Source of the DNA: Aurelia coerulea
Lineage: Eukaryota; Cnidaria; Scyphozoa; Semaeostomeae; Ulmaridae
NCBI GenBank assembly: GCA_039566865.1
Contig: CM076958.1
Span: 186,001 to 250,000 of the forward strand
Reading direction: 5' to 3'
Length of the DNA: 64,000 bases
This document shows, one piece after another, positions 1-13,400 of this stretch (position 1 is the first letter of the stretch; every line of letters starts with the position of its first letter). Made by a program: the position numbers and the translations under genes. The notes below the pieces were generated by a model that saw only the letters and a list, made by a program, of their open reading frames with translations, was not told where the DNA came from and searched no databases.

Positions 1-793
1 TTAGTCAGTAAAAGCTTGCGGCATTTAACAAGCCATAATTTTTGCTTCAGTTTCATATTGCCGAAGAAAGATTAAATCAGTTATGGAAATTTAGTTAATT
101 GAAATCGGTCATTTCTCTCCAAATTTATCAGCGAGTTTGTGATATTGCTATCTTGGTGAAAAGGTATATTTTTTAGAAGAATTTTCTGCTCCCTATAAAT
201 GGCATTCAAAGGGAGAGTCCCTTACGGCTACCAAGTAAACAACGATAGTTTTTCCTTTTGTGCTGTAAACGCTGATTTCCACTCAGTCGAATTTTCGAAG
301 CGGACTGGGAATCTGTTGCTTACAAGAGAAAATATCGCTTTGAACCAGGGAGATTCCTAAAGGTGTAAAGCTCCCTGCTTTGAATTTGAGTAGAATGTTA
401 CGCGTGACCCGCGTGACAAACTTTTTATTGTGCAAGAGTCGGTCCGCTTGGAAAATTCTACTGAATGGAAATCAGACACAGTGGAAACCTTGGCACACAG
501 TCAGCCTTGTTAATCAGTCTTGTTACAATTCTTCAATTCTTTGACAATTCTTCAATTCTTGATACAATTCTTCCTACAATTCTTTGGTAGAGTATCAGTA
601 TTTTTGTCATGGTTAAAGCCGATTTCCACTTCATTAGCAAAACGGTTGAAAAGCCTCCTTTTGAAAAGGAGGAGGGAGCGTGTTAGGATAAAAAAGGGAG
701 AGATGTGTTATGATAAAAAGAGAGGAAATAATATGATTGAAAAGGAGGAAGGAGGGTGCTTCATCGTTAAGGGAGGAATGTAATAATTTTCAC
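1..793. other. Intron sequence of the Trx-PUB gene, no exon recognised
   Basis: The last visible exon ends at a GTGAAA donor at 793. I read the minus strand to the window edge for a continuation of the PUB domain or a transglutaminase domain and found none. AT-rich, with a short purine-rich tract at about 655-780. No repeat matching the rest of the window was noticed. Confidence 0.5.
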
Positions 794-3700
794 CTCTTCA
801 AAACCCATTGTAAACAGAGATTCCACTGCCCCAGCAACTGGCAACAACCTGGACTGAAAAATCTTATTTTCAAGGCGTACTGTTCTGTATTTTTCACTTT
901 TTTGATCCTTCAAGACATTACTTGCAAATTTGATCAAGAGCTCAGACACATCCAAAAATATCTCATCTGGATTCTTGCGTAATTCGAGAAAACTTTCAAA
1001 CGACCTTCCAACAGAAATGGTCTCCTGGGAAAAAATAAAGACATTATACAGAGTGTCCCAAAAAATGTCCAGCTGTTAAAATTGAATAAATTTGATAAGT
1101 TCATTGTTGTTTAAATATCTTTATTGGTATCTGATTTAGGATTCTCAATTATTTTAATTCTAATTTCAATGCTTTTCAGCAGTTATTTTATGAAAAAAAA
1201 CACAATATTTCACAGTAATCAAGGTATCATAGATTGCCAATGAAAACTAAGTACCTGAAGTTTCCTTTAAACCATTAAATCAAACAAAAGATGCATCAAC
1301 CAATCCTGCAATATCTCTTAAGGATTTAATTTCTGTGCTATCAAACATAGGCCTCAAATTTTTAAAAAGGCCTGTGTCAAATTCTATTGCAGCTTTCTTT
1401 GAAATAAATAGCTTGGAAGGAACTTTGGGTTTTTGCTGTAAATCTACCTTGGCAATTTATTGATATCTCGATTAGTTTCAATGTGGCGGCATTTATTAAA
1501 TTTGAGGCTATGACGTCATCAAATTTATAAATCCTGAACTAGAATAGCTACAGGTTTCTGCTTGCCACCATATTGTACCAGGTGCGCCAAAATAAACTAT
1601 GCACGTTTGGCAGGCCACAATAAATCGTACACTTGACCGATTTGAAGATTTATGACTTAATCGTTAGCAGGAAGCCTGAATTAGATACTGGGATTTTTTG
1701 CAAATTTTTTCATTTTCAGTTTTTAGAGCTAGAAGCGAGTTTCCTAAAATTTTAGTTTTCGAAAACACTGAAAACGATAAAAAAACATCGATCAAATTTT
1801 CTAAAGAATCGACATAAATGGACAAAAAGAGAGCTTGTTCGTGGTGATTTGGGATTTAGAAATCGAATAATTGTAATCTGCTGTACGAGAGTTCGTACTA
1901 AACCCCCAAATCCCCCTGAAAACGTTTTCTTTTGTTCATTCATGTTGAATCTTTTAAAATGTGATCAACGTTTTTTGATCGTTTTGAACGTTTTCGGAAA
2001 CGAATATTTTAAGAAATTTGCTTCTAGCTCTAACAACTGAAAACGGAAAAATTTGCAAATAATCCAAGAATCTAATTCAGGCTTTCTGCTAAAGATTAAG
2101 TCTCAAATCTTCAAAATCGGTCAAGTGTACGATTTATTGTGCTCTGCCAAACTTGCATAGTTTATTTTGGCGCACCCAGTAGACCTCTGTAAACTATGGT
2201 TTTCTTGCGGTTATGTAAGGTTTCATCCATTAATTTAGGATTTACGATGATTTAAATTGTTTCAAAATTTTCCATGAATTTTTTCAAAAATAATCAAATT
2301 TCCGCCATTTTAGAAAAAAATCAAGATATCATAAAATTTCCACGGCTGATTTACAGCAAAGTACCATACATTCCTTTCAAGCCATTCAATTCAAAGAAAA
2401 ATTTAATAGAATTTCACACCCACCTTTTAAAGATAAGAAAGATTTGAGCCATATGCAGTGCTATTATCCATTATAGATTCAAGAAAAGGCTAACTCAAAA
2501 CACTCATTTTACTCCATGCATCAGTCTGACTATTTTTACTTAAATTCTCATTTTGAAAGGAAAACAACAAAAGAGATGAATTTTTAATGAACAAACCTTT
2601 TTATTATCTGGTTGTGACAATCTGACCCATTTCTCAATCATGCTAACCAAAGGATGGGGATTGGCACCTTTGACTTCTTCAACTTTTACTCCATTTTTTA
2701 TTGCATGAAATGTTGGCATTGCTGATACTCCATTGCCTATTGCTGTCTCCTGATGAAAATCATTTCATTAGATGGCATTCAAAAATATAGCCTCCTATGA
2801 CTGGAAATTAAGTGCTTTGATTGGTCGATTATTGGTTAATAAGGAGCCACCAATCAAATACAACATCAATTATTTACTTTTTAAAGTCAACTCTAAATTT
2901 AAAATTGTTATAACTATTGACCCTGCAGTTAAAGCATTTTGTCCACTGATTAAACTGCAGTCTGAATATTATAGTAATACTTTCCTGGATTGACACATAG
3001 TAATACTGTTCAAAAAGGATGCTCAAAAAGAGACACAAAATTGTAACATCCAGAATGAGAAAGTACTAGTAAAAACAATTATACCTGGCATTCGTCAACA
3101 TCCACTTTTAGGAACAGCACATTGATAAATCTTTCACTTAATTTCTCAAAGAATGGAGCAATGTGATGACATGGACCACACCTACAAGCAGAAGAAAATA
3201 ATCAGTTCTATCTGAATTCAAAACATATTAAGAAGTTGTTGGTGAGGTATGTACAATCAGGTATAACATATTGAAAAAACAATGCTTGGTTTTGTGTCTA
3301 TTTTTGGAGAATGAAAAAATTCTTTTGTTGTTGCTGTACTTGCAGCTGACTGATGTAAAGAGTTAATGTATGTACTGTATGTATGTATCATTTGCCACAA
3401 TTAAAATATTGACAAGTTTTGAAATATAAAAATACAGCAGATAAAATACAATATATAAGGTTAAAAACGCACAGGAGAACACCCCTAATTACAGTGGCAG
3501 GGATAGCATTAAAAGGTCAAGATAACCTTTAATTCTTTAATGGTGCCCTTAGAGGTGCTGGTACAACGTAAACAATACAAAACTGTATTTTAGTTGTTTT
3601 TGGTATAAAACATGGTTTATAAGACCATACCATGATCAGGATAGATGATAACGAGTCTCTGACAAATATGTCATCTCCCTAGTATGTATGTATATGTATG

Positions 3701-4898
3701 TATGTATCATTTGCCACAATTAAAATATTTACAAGTTTTATGATACAAAAATAGATACCAGCCCTTTTCGTTTTACGCGGGTGATCGCCCTCGCCAGCGC
3801 CCTCGCAGAATGTTTTACATGGGCTATTGACTGCCCTCGCAAAAATGTATTTACAATGTATTTCGCCCGAAGCTCCAAAGGGATTTCGTTCACAAAAGAC
3901 TTTTGGAACGAAGCCATCTTGATTTAACTTGTTCCTTTGGTCATCACTCGGTGCTCATACTATTTTACAGAATAGATTCAGTTCATGTCATTGTCATCTT
4001 TCCATAAGGAAATTAGAAGCGGCATAACATGCCAGACAGACAGAGAAGCCTAAACACACATGCCATGGCGGCATGGCGGAAGCCAGCCACTCAAACCATA
4101 ATCCAGACATCACTAGGCAAGACACACGGGACAGCAGGTACCATCATATATCATAGGACTCAAATCTTTCAAATTTTTAAAAAGGTGGGTCCACAATTCT
4201 ATGAAATTTGAATTGTATGGCTTGAAAGGAACTTATGGTACTTTGCTGTAAATCTGCCATGGAAATTTTTTGATCTATAGATTAGTTCAAAATGGCGGCA
4301 ATTTAATTATTTTTGAAAAAAATTATTTTTGGAAAATTTTGAAAAAATTTAAATCATTGTAAATCCTAAACCAATGGAGCAAATATTATATAACCTTTAA
4401 GAAAACCATAGTTTATGAAGGTTTACAGTACCGTGGCAAGCAGAAATCTGCAGCTTTTGGTTTAGGGTAGGAACTGGGCTAGGATTAAGAAATTTGATGA
4501 TGTCATAATAATTAATAGGTCTCAAATTTAACATATATCATGAGCCGCCATTTTAAACTAATCAAGATATCAATAAATTTCCATGACATATTACAGTAAA
4601 AAACATTCTACTCCTTCCAAGCCATTTAATTCAAAGAAAACTGTAATACCTTTAGTTGTTAAAGATTTGATTGACGAGCCCTATTTTATTTATTTATGTT
4701 GTTTCATAAATAATAATAGACAACAACAACCTGACCTGTCTGTGGTTACAGTGATCCAACTAAAAACCATAAAGCTTGGTAAAATCCTTACCATGAAGCT
4801 GTAAAATCAACAATTATTAATCTTTCGCCAGCATCTTTAATTAGATTTTGATAATGTTGATCATTTTTTACGTGAATGAAGTTGCTGTTGGACGCCAT
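794..4898 (-). CDS. NGLY1: Thioredoxin-PUB protein, probable N-terminus of peptide:N-glycanase (partial, continues off left edge)
   Basis: Four coding exons on the minus strand read in phase: 4898-4792 (ATG), 3181-3085, 2749-2597 and 1024-794, giving 196 residues; every intron is GT..AG. Residues 1-119 form a thioredoxin fold: the redox motif WCGPC (36-40) is split by intron 1, and the cis-Pro is in SAMPTF (Pro80). Residues ~130-196 match a PUB domain, with [20 protein letters not shown] and a final MGFEE much like the PUB domain of animal NGLY1, which binds the p97/VCP C-terminus. NGLY1 removes N-glycans from misfolded ER-derived glycoproteins in the cytosol. The transglutaminase-like core and PAW domain are not seen and would lie left of the window. 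C. elegans PNG-1 is known to carry an N-terminal thioredoxin domain, which supports the call. Alternative: another Trx-PUB protein. The exon models are firm, the name less so. Confidence 0.72.
1346..2454. mobile_element. Fold-back MITE, family F (copy 1), split by a second element
   Basis: The outer arms are inverted copies: left arm from 1346 (CATAGGCCTCAAA...) and right arm ending at 2454 (...TTTGAGCCATATG). The arms share the family landmarks seen elsewhere: a lower-copy 'ggcttgaaaggaac' stretch and 'gtaaatct-cc-tgg' followed by a TTGAT/ATCAA segment. The centre is interrupted at 1578-2179 by a family A element. Related copies are at 4152-4685, 5791-6305 and 53620-54545. Lies in the last visible intron of the Trx-PUB gene. 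Confidence 0.65.
1578..2179. mobile_element. Fold-back MITE, family A (copy 1), TA target site
   Basis: About 600 bp whose two halves are near-complete inverted repeats. It begins CCAGGTGCGCCAAAATAAAC and ends in the inverse (...GTTTATTTTGGCGCACCCAG). TA dinucleotides at 1576-1577 and 2180-2181 fit a TA target duplication, as expected of Tc1/mariner-type MITEs. Arms exceed 200 bp, so a transcript would fold into a long hairpin. A second copy is at 13619-14219. Confidence 0.75.
4152..4685. mobile_element. Fold-back MITE, family F (copy 2)
   Basis: Left arm from about 4152 (ATAGGACTCAAATCTTT) and an inverted right arm ending near 4685 (AAAGATTTGA..GAGCCCTAT). It shares the arm and central sequences (around 4390-4460, 'aaaaccatagtttatgaagg') with the copy near 54290. 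It sits in intron 1 of the Trx-PUB gene, just downstream of exon 1. Confidence 0.6.
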
Positions 4899-6701
4899 CT
4901 TTGATTCAATCTGGGAGGCGATTGCACTGCAGCCTCGTTTTGATCAGAATTTACGGAAGTGTTTGAATTAAGGACAATAGACTATCCATGATCCTTTGTG
5001 CGCCGAAAAAGAAGTTGGACGAAAAACGACTCGCGAGGCGGCCTTCTCTGGGGGAATCGATGTTCCCTTGTTCCCTAGTTATTTTTCTATTTGTTCCCGC
5101 GCTCCCTGTTGGACGAATTTCCTAAAATATCAATTTGTTCCTCCCCAAAAATATTACTTTTTGGAAAATTTATCCAGACTATTCTTTTCATAAATGTTCG
5201 CTTGTTCCATCTAATAGCTTTTAAAATATCTTGTTCCCCAAAACACCAACCTTCATCGTCAGTATTGCGTTCAACTTCAAACTGCTACTTGAAATTCAAA
5301 ACCCCAAGTAACAACTCTTATTCTGTTTTCTTCAGGAGAAATAACAAGAACAGTCAACGGTGGTGATCTGAAAAAGAAATCCCTCCGAAACATAACACAA
5401 AATAACAAAGAGCACAAAAGTATTGGCTACTTATGAATTCAACGCGATAGCGACAGTGAGTAAAAAAGTAACTTTTGAGATAAGATCGTCCGTAAAACGG
5501 ACATCATAAGTTAACCAATGAGTTCTTCACAAGAGAGCACAACAAGTTATCAATCAAACTCATTACAAAAGTCTGTTGATATTCACAATTCACGAAACTG
5601 TTGGAACTGTTGCAGTGATGCGCCTTTCAACTTACTAAACTGACGAAAGGACAAGAGAAAATATCCAAAATATCACAAGGTGTAGCAATCACAAAATATC
5701 CCACTTCATAGCACATTATATTCATTAAAATACTATCATGTCATATGAAAATATGCAAAATACACGTAATCACTAAAATAGAGATAATTAGCATAGGTTC
5801 TAAATCTTTAATTCGGTGTAAAAAGTGGGTGTAAATTTCAATTTCTTCTAGTTGAATGGCTTGAAAGAAACCTTAGATACTTATCTATAATTCTACCATT
5901 GGACTTTTCAGAAATTTGGAAAATTGTTCGAAATTACAGCGTATCTTACATTTTAACTCATTTGAGGATGTGACTTCATCAAATTTCTAAATCATAAACC
6001 AGAAAAGTGACAGACCTTTGCTTGATACCATATTGTAGGCATCTATAAACTATAGTGTTCTACGAAATTATTTCATGTTGCATCAAGCAGTTTAGAAATT
6101 ACGATGGTTTTAAGTTTTTTTGAAAATTTTGCTTGAATTCTCGAAAAAGAAGAAAAACACTCTAATTCTGAAAATATTGAAGATTTCAGAAAAGTCCAAC
6201 GGTAGAATTATAGAGAAATAGCTAAAGTTCCTTTGAAGTCATTCAGTTAAAAGAAATAGGTCACTGAATTTTACACCAGCCTTTTTAAAGATTTGGAACC
6301 TATGCTGAGATAATTAATTCTCTCGTAATACAAAATGTGCAGCTATAACGCTATGTATGACACAAGTGACATTATCTTCATTTTCAAGTATATTAGAATT
6401 TGGAGAAAAAGTTCTTTTCCATGCCACTAAATACCAAGTCGATTTCAAACGAGGCTTATGATTACCAATGATAGCAAGTTGAATGACATCAGAGTTAGCT
6501 ACCTCAAGAATAATACTCGAAAAGACCGAAAATAGAAAAGAAGTTGTACATTTCAAACAACGTCTCAAAGTGTAAGTCATTTTAAAATATGGAAGTTGTT
6601 GAAACAAAAATTCGCAAAACAGTGTTTGGTTTCACGGAAGTCAGGCCGATACTGAACACAAATTAAAAAAATATATGAAGCAGTCATACAACTCAGAAAA
6701 A
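4899..6701. other. Intergenic region between the Trx-PUB gene start and the MOCS1 stop
   Basis: The two minus-strand genes lie head to tail: the Trx-PUB ATG is at 4898 and the MOCS1 stop ends at 6702. The region must hold the Trx-PUB promoter and the MOCS1 3' UTR and poly(A) site, but I could not pick a clear TATA box or AATAAA signal. The only recognisable insert is the fold-back element at 5791-6305. Small ORFs at 4996-5366 and 6314-6607 show no recognisable domain. Confidence 0.5.
5791..6305. mobile_element. Fold-back MITE, family F (copy 3), with 10-bp target-site duplication
   Basis: Starts GCATAGGTTC and ends GAACCTATGC. Both arms run for more than 120 bp as imperfect inverted repeats (for example TTCTACCATTGGACTTTTC against its inverse near 6190). 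The 10-mer GAGATAATTA occurs at 5781-5790 and again at 6307-6316, one base beyond the right end. Target duplications of 9-10 bp are typical of Mutator-like elements. No transposase is present, so it is non-autonomous. Confidence 0.75.
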
Positions 6702-7447
6702 TCAAACTTGTGTCCCTTTCCTTTCATAATGTCCGCTTTTCCCACCACTCTTTGTCTCTAATCTGATATTTTCGATTGTAATTTCATGTGATAATGATTT
6801 GCACATATCATAAATCGTTAAAGCGGTGATCGAAACGGCCATTAATGCCTCCATTTCAACCCCAGTTCGTGCACTACATGACGCTTCTCCTTTGATGATT
6901 ATGACATTTCTTTCTTCATCCATTTCAAAATCAATTGATACTTTATTAAGTGGTATATTATGACACAATGGAATCAAAGTGGAAGTTTCTTTCGATGCCA
7001 TTATCCCAGCTATTCTTGCAACATCTAAAACATTTCCTTTCTTTATTTCACTTTTCTTAACTGCTTCAAATGTTATCTTTTCAACATGTACTTCACACAT
7101 TGCAACTGCTTTCCGTTTTGTTATTTCTTTTTCTCCGACATCAACCATTTCTGCTTTTCCATCCTTTCCTAAATGTGTCAGTTCATTCCGATCTGTCGCA
7201 GTACAAAATGTTCTCATTGCAAAGTAAGATGGTTCTTTGCCGTGTTTGAAAAGATTCCCTTTCTCTAAATGAGAGTAAACAAATTGGGGCGCATTTTCAT
7301 ACTTTCTGCTGGACAATGTGTTCTTCTTTTTCCATTGTTTGAAATTATCCAATGAGACTGTTTGATCTATTAACATACCTTGCATGGAAGCATCTTCGTA
7401 TCTGACAACTCTTGAATTTCTTTCTTTACAATAATCTTCTATTTCAT
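6702..7447 (-). CDS. MOCS1: MOCS1 exon 12: MOCS1B, MoaC-like cyclic pyranopterin synthase domain
   Basis: A single terminal exon of 746 nt from a TTTTAATCAG acceptor to the stop. About 85 residues of low-similarity linker precede the MoaC domain, which starts near [16 protein letters not shown]. It contains [41 protein letters not shown] and a KSGGKSGHY tail, all typical of MoaC. MoaC converts the MoaA product 3',8-cyclo-GTP to cPMP. The minimal MoaC part is about 150 residues, the usual size. No frame break. Confidence 0.93.
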
Positions 7448-10400
7448 CTGATTAAAACAAAGAAATAATCAGGATTAAATAAGAAGTAATTCAACGAGAA
7501 ACATGTTGATCTTTGTGCACCTTGCAAACTTGAAATTGCTGGTCCATCGTAAAAGGGTTGCATTTGGAATTATGACGTCATTGTATCGATATTTCATCAT
7601 GATAATTAGCAGATTGTGGTACACATAATGGGTTAACTGTGGAACGAAGTATGTTTATGAACCACAATGTATAAAGAATGGAAATGCACGGCAAGGAAAC
7701 AACAAAATTTTACTAAAGAAATGAAGGGAATTAAAACTTTTGCTTCGGAGAAGCTCAAATGAGAATGATGCCGTAGCCAGGAGCAAATTGTTTCATATTG
7801 CCCTGATGTTTGAAAGCCTTGAAAGAATCTTCCAGAATGTCCCTTGTTAATATACAAGGTTACGTTACCGTTTGAATTGAATTTCTTAAAAGGACATTTC
7901 CCATTTCAAAACTCATCGCCAATATAACTGAACACTGTTTTGAAGAAAGATCATAAATGAATACGTACTTTACCCACCAATTAGAATCATCGGTCTGTTT
8001 TTCTGTTTCACAATATTAAACATGCCTAAAAGAAAACAGAATTTTATTTCATTTCTCCTTATGGAATGGCAAACGCGAAATCATAGAGGAGGGTACTTAG
8101 ACGATGTTATCTTTTCTACAATCAAATATGACTGTTTTCAATTCAATTCATATTTCAAATTAAGATTCATACTTTAATCTAAATCAATTTGAAATGATAT
8201 TAACGGTTATCTAAATTCCCTTTTAAGAATCGCTTCCTGCAGACAATCATGAGATATACCCTAAATATCTAAATCAATAAAAGAATGAAAAAGAAATCAA
8301 GACAGTCGAAATTGTCTTCATACCAGAACTGCCCTACAAATCAACGATATCAACAATATTTAAAGGCAGTCTGTCACGCATCTGATTGGGGGTGATAAAG
8401 GCAATACAAAGAATAGGAAAACTGAATGGCTACTGATCCCTACTGACTTTCTATGACCGAAGAAAGTTATCACGATCAGCCTTCCTTTATTCCAAATTCA
8501 CATACGGACGAGGGCATTTGTTGTGTTTGGCTCTGATTTATTGCAGCAAATCAGATCCGTGACAAACTGCCTTTTGAATCAATAACATGAACGAAACTAA
8601 AACATAAAGGGACATTGGGAATTCAACGAACCAGCATGTTGTTTTTTCTTTCTTCCAACTGCTGAGCCAATTATATCTAAGAGATCATCATCTGATATTC
8701 CTGAACGAATTGCATCACGGAGAGACACTTCAGAATTTCCAAACAGACAAACCTAGAAACAAACATGTACCAAAATCTAATGAATTAATTATCGTCAGTG
8801 TATTCAGGATGATTTCTCTACAATTTCCAAAAGAAACTCGTAAAAAGGGAAAACATTGGTCTTGAGGGAAACGTCTACAATTTAATCGGAATGCCAATGA
8901 AAAAGGTGAAAATGATTCAGAATTTCTGAAGTATTCTAGGGGTCTAAACTTACAGCTTTTAATATTTAATGAAGTTAATCTGAATCAACAATCTTTACTC
9001 AACGATTTCAATACCATTTCCACACTGTTCTTTCTTTAAAGATTTACCATCATTGACACCAGAAACGTTCCCATTTGTAGAGCAGACAAAAACTACACTT
9101 TGAAACATATTTGTAAGCCAGAGAGTTTTCATTAAATCTGCATAAATACAACTTGCAACGTACAGTTTCAAATTTTCAAACTTAATTCTTTTTACGAGAA
9201 ATAGTACCAAATTCAATAGCAGTTTGACCATTTGAAAAAGCAACGGTACATATGGCAAGCGAATTATATGGCTCAAAAATGGTTATTTTTGAAACCCTTG
9301 CAGTTATTTGACAGCGCAGCAGGGAAACAAATGAAACGATTAAAATCAAAGACAAGAAGTAAACAAACCTTTAAATTCCCATCGGCAGTAATTCTAAGTC
9401 GATTACAAGTTCCACAAAAATGTTCACTCATTGAAGTTATAAATCCTACTTGACCAACGAAACCTGGCACACGATACGCCTAAAGATGATAGAAATAATG
9501 CATTTATTTTACCTATATATGTCAAGGTAAGACGGGGTGAAGTGAACTATGTAGGATTTCCAACTGTCTTGCATGAACATGAAATCAGACGCAGAGGACA
9601 TTTTGATTCAATGGCGCCTTTCCTGTTTGTAGCTTTTCGGCCATTAGAACATTTGTAAGGTTATGAAGCATTCACTACAATCAACACTGTGTTCATTATT
9701 GAAACCTGTATTCATAGCTTTTCACTTTCAAAGCGATTATAAAATGCAACAAACTTTTGAGGTATCGTTCGCATGGTCAGTAATTTTCTCCAAAGTTGTA
9801 AATTCTTTTTCAATCTTTCCCAACATTTCTTGGTAAGGCATGAACTTTTTATGATTCCACTTGTTACCTGAAAATGTGAAAATGTGATGTAAGGAGAAAA
9901 AATGGAAGGTAAATATAGGAAAAAATAATGATAAAATTGAGTGATAAAGGTGGTAAGCAAGGTGAATAATATTGCTGATCTACTGGGTTTTCCAAAGAAG
10001 TAATCCTGTTTAAAAAATCATCAAAAATCGATTTTTAAAACTAGGATAAAATTTTCTCGTTGGTTTGTTTGATCAATGACCCAAAAGCATTTAAAGATGA
10101 TAAAAGGTTTTCTTCCTATAATTCAAGGTAAATATTACACATTGAAAACCATATTCTGAGCGATATTTTTTAAGAAAAAACCTCAATCTTGCTAAAGAGT
10201 CAAACTTTTCAGATTTTTTATTATCCTTGAAGTTCCTAAATAATAGTTTGCGCTTCCTTCTGTCTTATGACAAAATTAAAAGCCTAGTATTCACAAAGAA
10301 GTTGATCTGGTAATTATCAGTGCTCTTTGCAGTATGATTCAAAACCAGACAGCCATAAAAAGAGCTAAAACTTGCTAATTTTAAATCAATTACTAGATCA

Positions 10401-13400
10401 GCTATGTCAGCCAAAGTAATTTAGTCCTTGATCTACTTGAAAAGATAAGAAATTTGAAGATCGGTCTTGTAATCAAATTTTGGCGATTTTTCAAACAGAA
10501 GTATTTTTTATAGGGACACCCGGGATATGAATAGGAAACGACTTGACAGACAGCAAGAATTCCAACTTATTTCAATGTTTTTCCCCACTAAACTTCATTC
10601 AAAAAAATGTACAGTGAATCTTACCATCGAATGGCATATACTCAATAAATCGTACATCAATGTTCTGAAAAAGAAATGGCGTACAAATATTTCGCTTGCT
10701 AGATATCTTCGAATGCTATACTGTATGATAAATATTCAATATCAGGTTTCAAAGATGAGATCTTACAATATTTAAAAAATGATATAAAACGGCGGCAACA
10801 AATAATTGTTCTTCCATAAGACAATGCTCATACAATCATACCAACGAGAACGATAAATTCAAATTACTTGAAATTGTTGATACAGTCGTAGGCAAAAGTT
10901 TAAGACCACATTTTAGTCGGCAACGTTAGTTGGCACAACGAGATCCAATGCTACTGCTCTGCCAATTTCATACACTTGAACCTTAGAGGAGGGCTGTCAG
11001 TCCACAGCTGTGGCCATAAGTTTAAAGTCATAAATCTATCTTAGACCACAACAACTTCAACACAATATCTGCTTTTGTAAAACATTTTATTTACCTTGTT
11101 TTGCGTAAGTCGTACAAAATCACAAATTTCGTCCTCATTCATCCCATTCATTACAACACAATTTATCTGAAAGGAAAAGAAATAAAATAACATGAAAAGG
11201 ATTTGACTTCATCACAAATTCCCACAAAGTATCAAAATATGTATTAATTGAATGCTAAATTTTAGGGCGGTACATCAAATTAAATAGTCACACGAAACAA
11301 TCAAAACACGAAACAATCTAAGTATTTTTCCGGCGTTTTGGTTTGCAAGAAGAACTAATGAAGTAGAACGTCAAAACTAATTGAATTATTCGACTACATC
11401 ATGATTCTCGACAAGCTTTTATTTGAACTCTAGATCGCAAAGTTTAATGTGGGTTACCGGGTAAGCATGAAAATCCTTGCATGCAAACGTCAAGAGGGTA
11501 TAACTACGCTCTAGGAGATGATATAGATAAGAAATGACAATGTGAGCAATACCTTGACAGGGTCATATCCAAGCTCTAAGGCTTTCTCGATTCCATCCAT
11601 TACACGATTCCAGCCTGAAACGAATCGTCATTTCAACTTTTTCAGACTTTTACTTTCATCGTGGTATAGAAGCAAAATTTGTGAAACTAGAGTGTATCAT
11701 CAATTCCAGTTTTGGAAAAGTTTCAATGAAAACTTGAAATTTACTCAATAAAAACCAAATAAACCAAATAAAACAAAACAAATGATCAATTAACTCACCT
11801 TTCCGTCTTGTAATGAATTCAAATTTTGCTGGAACAAGTGTATCAAGACTAATATTCAAATGAGTTAGTCCAGCTTCTTTCAAAGCATCAAGTCTTTTTG
11901 CTAAAACTGTTCCATTTGTTGTCATCGCCAGTTCTTTTAAATTTTCAAGAGATGAAAGTCGATCTGGTAAAAGACAGTTGATATTCTTTCATTAAAAAAT
12001 GTACTGTAAGCAAACAACTAACCTACGACTTGGCTTGATTCTCTGGAAAATGTACCAAATGTGCCAAAAAGTACCCATTTACAATAAACAACATTAAATC
12101 ATACACTGGAGAAACGAGTTTGAAAATTGATGATTTGCCCTTCATTCAAAATCTTCAGTCAAAAGAGCTATGCCAGGAAGGTGAGCCACAAAAAGCTCCC
12201 ACTCTCGAAAATGCATAGCACCAAAAGTCAAAGTGCTTGCTAGATAGATTGATAGATTGATAGATTTGAATGATTCAAATTTTAGTTGAAAGTAAAAAAA
12301 ACCAAATAAGTTTATGTGATTTTTCATGTGCCTCGATACGCTGTGAAAATGTAAGGTAAACTCGACTTTCGAAAATGTCACTGCACCTCAAATTGTGTGT
12401 CAAATCATTGATATATATCTAGAAAACGAAGGGGGCTAAGATTTAGCCTTGTGGAATGCCAGGGGAGATATTTCCTTTGCTTCTTCAGCCCTTTGCTTCC
12501 TGTTCGACATGACACTTTGAAGAAGCAACAGTAGGTCTCCCGATATGCCACATCTCCTTAGCTTATACTGTAGATAAGCCCTTAATGATACACCCTGTCA
12601 AACGCTTTTGAACATCATTCAAGATAACAGAACAAACTTCTAGAGCGGAGTTAAAAGTCAAATGCTTCGAAGACAGAATGAGTTATGGAAAGTAGTTGAT
12701 TTATGGTCAAGTCACCTGGACGAAGCCCCAATTGGTTGATCAAGTATGAAAACAAAGAGTCATTTATGAGTTGCTCCAGAATTTTGCTGAAGATTGCAAG
12801 GAGAGAAATAGGATAATGATTTTCCTTCAAACCTCTTGATCAAATTGTAAGGACTATTACAACATATAAGGGAATTTTACCTCTCTAAAGAGTTTAAGAA
12901 ATAGATTTTCAAACCAATACTGAAAATTTTCAATTCCATGGCAATAAGTGTGCAAAAAATATTTCTCATCTGTTAAAAATTGTACTTCCTCCATTGTTCT
13001 GTGCCAGGAGTTTCTTTAAACTACAACACAAGCCTTTCAGAACTTAACATATCAGATTCATTCTAAAATATTCATAGAGACTACCAAACTATTCTCAAGA
13101 ATTTTTACGAATTGTTGCAATTTTTGTAAGAGCGAACTGTACTGTACTTACCACATAACTCTACAAGATCTCCTCTCACCAAAGGTTCTCCACCAGTCAA
13201 GCGAATCTTTGTGACACCTTCTTGCACAAATAATGAAGCAATTTTTACAATTTCATCCGTGCTGAGAAGCTTGTCTTTTTTAGTCAATTCAACACCATCT
13301 TCTGGCATACAATATTGACCTTTGCAAATGCAAAATAGATTTGATATGGACAAATTCATTGGCTTCTTAGTCAGTTTGAACTTGGCTGGTTACAGTATGT

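Noticed and set aside
1849..2040. ORFs in family A elements (also 13694-14005) with similar peptides
   Set aside because: Similarity reflects the shared MITE sequence; too short and non-transposase-like to be coding.
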